From the NCBI GenBank assembly GCA_016213785.1, contig JACQZQ010000124.1:1-55424 (forward strand): DNA of 55,424 nt, read 5' to 3'. A program made the translations under genes and the position numbers. How positions within the stretch are numbered: position 1 is the first letter of the stretch; every line of letters begins with the position of its first letter. A model generated the notes under the pieces. The model ran no database searches. It was not told where the DNA came from and worked only from the letters and a program-made list of their open reading frames with translations. Of this stretch, positions 53,913-55,424 are shown piece by piece. This stretch comes from Acidobacteriota bacterium (GTDB lineage Bacteria; Acidobacteriota; Blastocatellia; Chloracidobacteriales; JADJPF01).

Positions 53913-55424
53913 ATGCAATGGTTCAATGATTTGAAAATATCATCAAAACTTTTATTTGGATTTAGCTTTGTAGTACTACTAGTAGTAGCACTTGGGACAT
54001 TTTCTATTTGGCAACTTAAACAAGTAAATGATAAATCTACAGAAATTGCAGATAATTGGCTACCTTCAGTAATACGTGTTAGTGATATGAATACCAATAC
54101 TTCTGACTTTCGTATTGCAGAACTCCAACATGTTTCATCTTTAACCCAAGAAGAAATGTCTGGTTATGAGAAAAATATGAAAGAAGTTGAGAATAAATTT
54201 AATGAAAATGACCAAGCCTATGACAAACTAATTTCTTCTGATAAAGAAAGAGATATTTACAAGGTTTTTAAGTCAAAATGGGAATCTTACCTAGTAGAAC
54301 ATGATAAAATATTAGAACTCTCTAGACAAAATAAAAATGATGAGGCTAAAGCCCTATTAAGAGGTAAATCACAAACATTATTTGATGAAGCTAGTGCTAA
54401 ATTAATTGAGTTAGTTGAGCTAAACAAAAAAGGCGGTGTTGATGCTAGTGCAGAAGGTGATGTACTCTATTATTACGCACGAATCCTAGTTATTGCTGCC
54501 TTACTTGCTACAATAATATTATCAATTTTAATAGCTTTATTTATTTCTAGTGTTATTGCCAAACCAATAATTGAAGCCGTAGAAACAGCAGAAAAGCTAT
54601 CTCATGGTGAATTACCAACTGAGATGAAAATTAATTCTAGAGATGAAATAGGTCGTTTGGTTGAAGCAATGAATAATATGACAGGCTACTTAAGAGAGAT
54701 GGCTACCACTGCTAGCACTATTGCAGAAGGAGATCTTTCTAAGAATGTTGAACCTAAATCAAGTAGGGATGTTTTTGGTAATGCATTTAAGAGAATGTTA
54801 GAAAGCTTACGCTCAATGGCTGGAGTTGCTGAAAAAATCGCAGGTGGTGACTTAAATGTTAATGTTCGCCCTCAATCAGCCCAAGATGCTTTTGGTAATG
54901 CTTTTAAGGGAATGGTTGACAATTTACGTACAATGGCTAGTGTAGCTGATAGTATCGCAAAAGGTAATTTAACCGTACAAGTCCAACCACAATCAGCAGC
55001 AGATGTATTTGGTAATACATTTAAGATGATGCTTGATAGCCTACGTACCATTATTAGAGAGTTAAGAGAAAATGCCCAAACCCTTAGTAGTTCAGCAGAA
55101 GAACTAGTAGCAGTATCAACAAATCAAAGTGCAGTAATAACAGAACAAGCAAGCTCAATCCAAGAAATATCAACAACCCTTGATGAAATAAGAGCAACAG
55201 TTGAACAAGCAAGCGATAAAGCAAAATCAGTAGCACATGTTTCAGAACAATCTTTAGAAATCTCTAAAGCTGGACAACAAGAACTAGAACAAGTAGTAGG
55301 AGCAATGAGTAAGATAAAAGACCAAGTAGAAACAATAGCAGAAAACATCTTAGACCTAAGCGAAAAGACAATCCAAATAGGAGAAATAACCTCATCAGTA
55401 AACGATATAGCAGAACAATCAAAC
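53913..55424 (+). CDS. Methyl-accepting chemotaxis protein with four HAMP-like units (3' end cut)
   Basis: The ATG at 53913 has a GGCGGA-type site upstream, and the frame runs 504 codons to the window edge without a stop. Residues 11-30 and about 183-205 are membrane helices around a 4HB_MCP-like sensor. After the second helix come a canonical HAMP (GELP at 232-235) and three more HAMP-like units with matching GDL or GNL turns near D274, D313 and N352, exactly 39 residues apart for the last three. A coiled-coil signalling region follows, with EQASSIQEIS and the conserved hairpin still to come beyond the window. The ligand is unknown. Confidence 0.9.
   Translation, partial: MQWFNDLKISSKLLFGFSFVVLLVVALGTFSIWQLKQVNDKSTEIADNWLPSVIRVSDMNTNTSDFRIAELQHVSSLTQEEMSGYEKNMKEVENKFNENDQAYDKLISSDKERDIYKVFKSKWESYLVEHDKILELSRQNKNDEAKALLRGKSQTLFDEASAKLIELVELNKKGGVDASAEGDVLYYYARILVIAALLATIILSILIALFISSVIAKPIIEAVETAEKLSHGELPTEMKINSRDEIGRLVEAMNNMTGYLREMATTASTIAEGDLSKNVEPKSSRDVFGNAFKRMLESLRSMAGVAEKIAGGDLNVNVRPQSAQDAFGNAFKGMVDNLRTMASVADSIAKGNLTVQVQPQSAADVFGNTFKMMLDSLRTIIRELRENAQTLSSSAEELVAVSTNQSAVITEQASSIQEISTTLDEIRATVEQASDKAKSVAHVSEQSLEISKAGQQELEQVVGAMSKIKDQVETIAENILDLSEKTIQIGEITSSVNDIAEQSN

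Overview
The window is AT-rich, densely coded bacterial chromosomal DNA with short gaps and mixed gene orientation. LolA, a Spy/CpxP-like periplasmic protein, a type IV pilin-like prepilin, a DegP-type protease and many exported proteins indicate a diderm (Gram-negative-type) cell. The mix of a short pilin-like prepilin, TMTC-like membrane proteins with C-terminal TPRs, a LytS/LytTR pair and an OPT transporter suggests a low-GC member of the Acidobacteriota (Blastocatellia-like). That placement is inference: there is no rRNA or other phylogenetic marker here. I found no tRNA, rRNA, CRISPR array, prophage or complete insertion sequence.

Layout. 1-3500: a probable transposase tail, a DUF2585 membrane protein, a secreted metzincin protease, a tiny zinc-ribbon protein and a VTT-like membrane protein. 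3501-4268 is a long gene-free gap holding a terminator and a candidate structured RNA (about 3781-3921). 4269-7232: a zinc-ribbon membrane protein, an AraC regulator, a PilZ-like protein and a PLDc_N-type small membrane protein. 7233-14362: serine acetyltransferase, then two paralogous TMTC-like glycosyltransferase-type proteins flanking a secreted TPR protein. 14389-20695 (minus strand): OPT transporter, MBL-fold hydrolase, HtrA protease and an orphan helical protein.

20881-26183: an alpha/beta hydrolase with a luciferase-like oxidoreductase, a cysteine desulfurase with a selenocysteine-lyase-like active-site loop, a TPR membrane protein and the pilin. 26441-34465 is a plus-strand run: accD, folC, a Nudix protein, a CPBP protease, a PfkB kinase, small proteins, a CNNM/CorC transporter, a secreted rhodanese and an SDR. 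34627-38311: an orphan protein, an ankyrin protein, a SEC-C protein and a BI-1 protein.

38539-41207 encodes an XPB-type helicase followed 2 bp later by its Bax1 (DUF790) nuclease partner, a probable DNA-repair unit. 41347-51315: a duplicated-domain secreted protein, aldehyde dehydrogenase, Spy-like protein, LytS/LytTR two-component pair, DUF4349 protein, a tail-less SSB and RecD2. 51438-55424: an exported beta-carbonic anhydrase, LolA, a patatin-like protein and a chemoreceptor with four stacked HAMP-like units that runs off the right edge. Most genes look like core or housekeeping functions. The least explained items are the 3.8-kb structured element, the TMTC/TPR trio and several orphan proteins.
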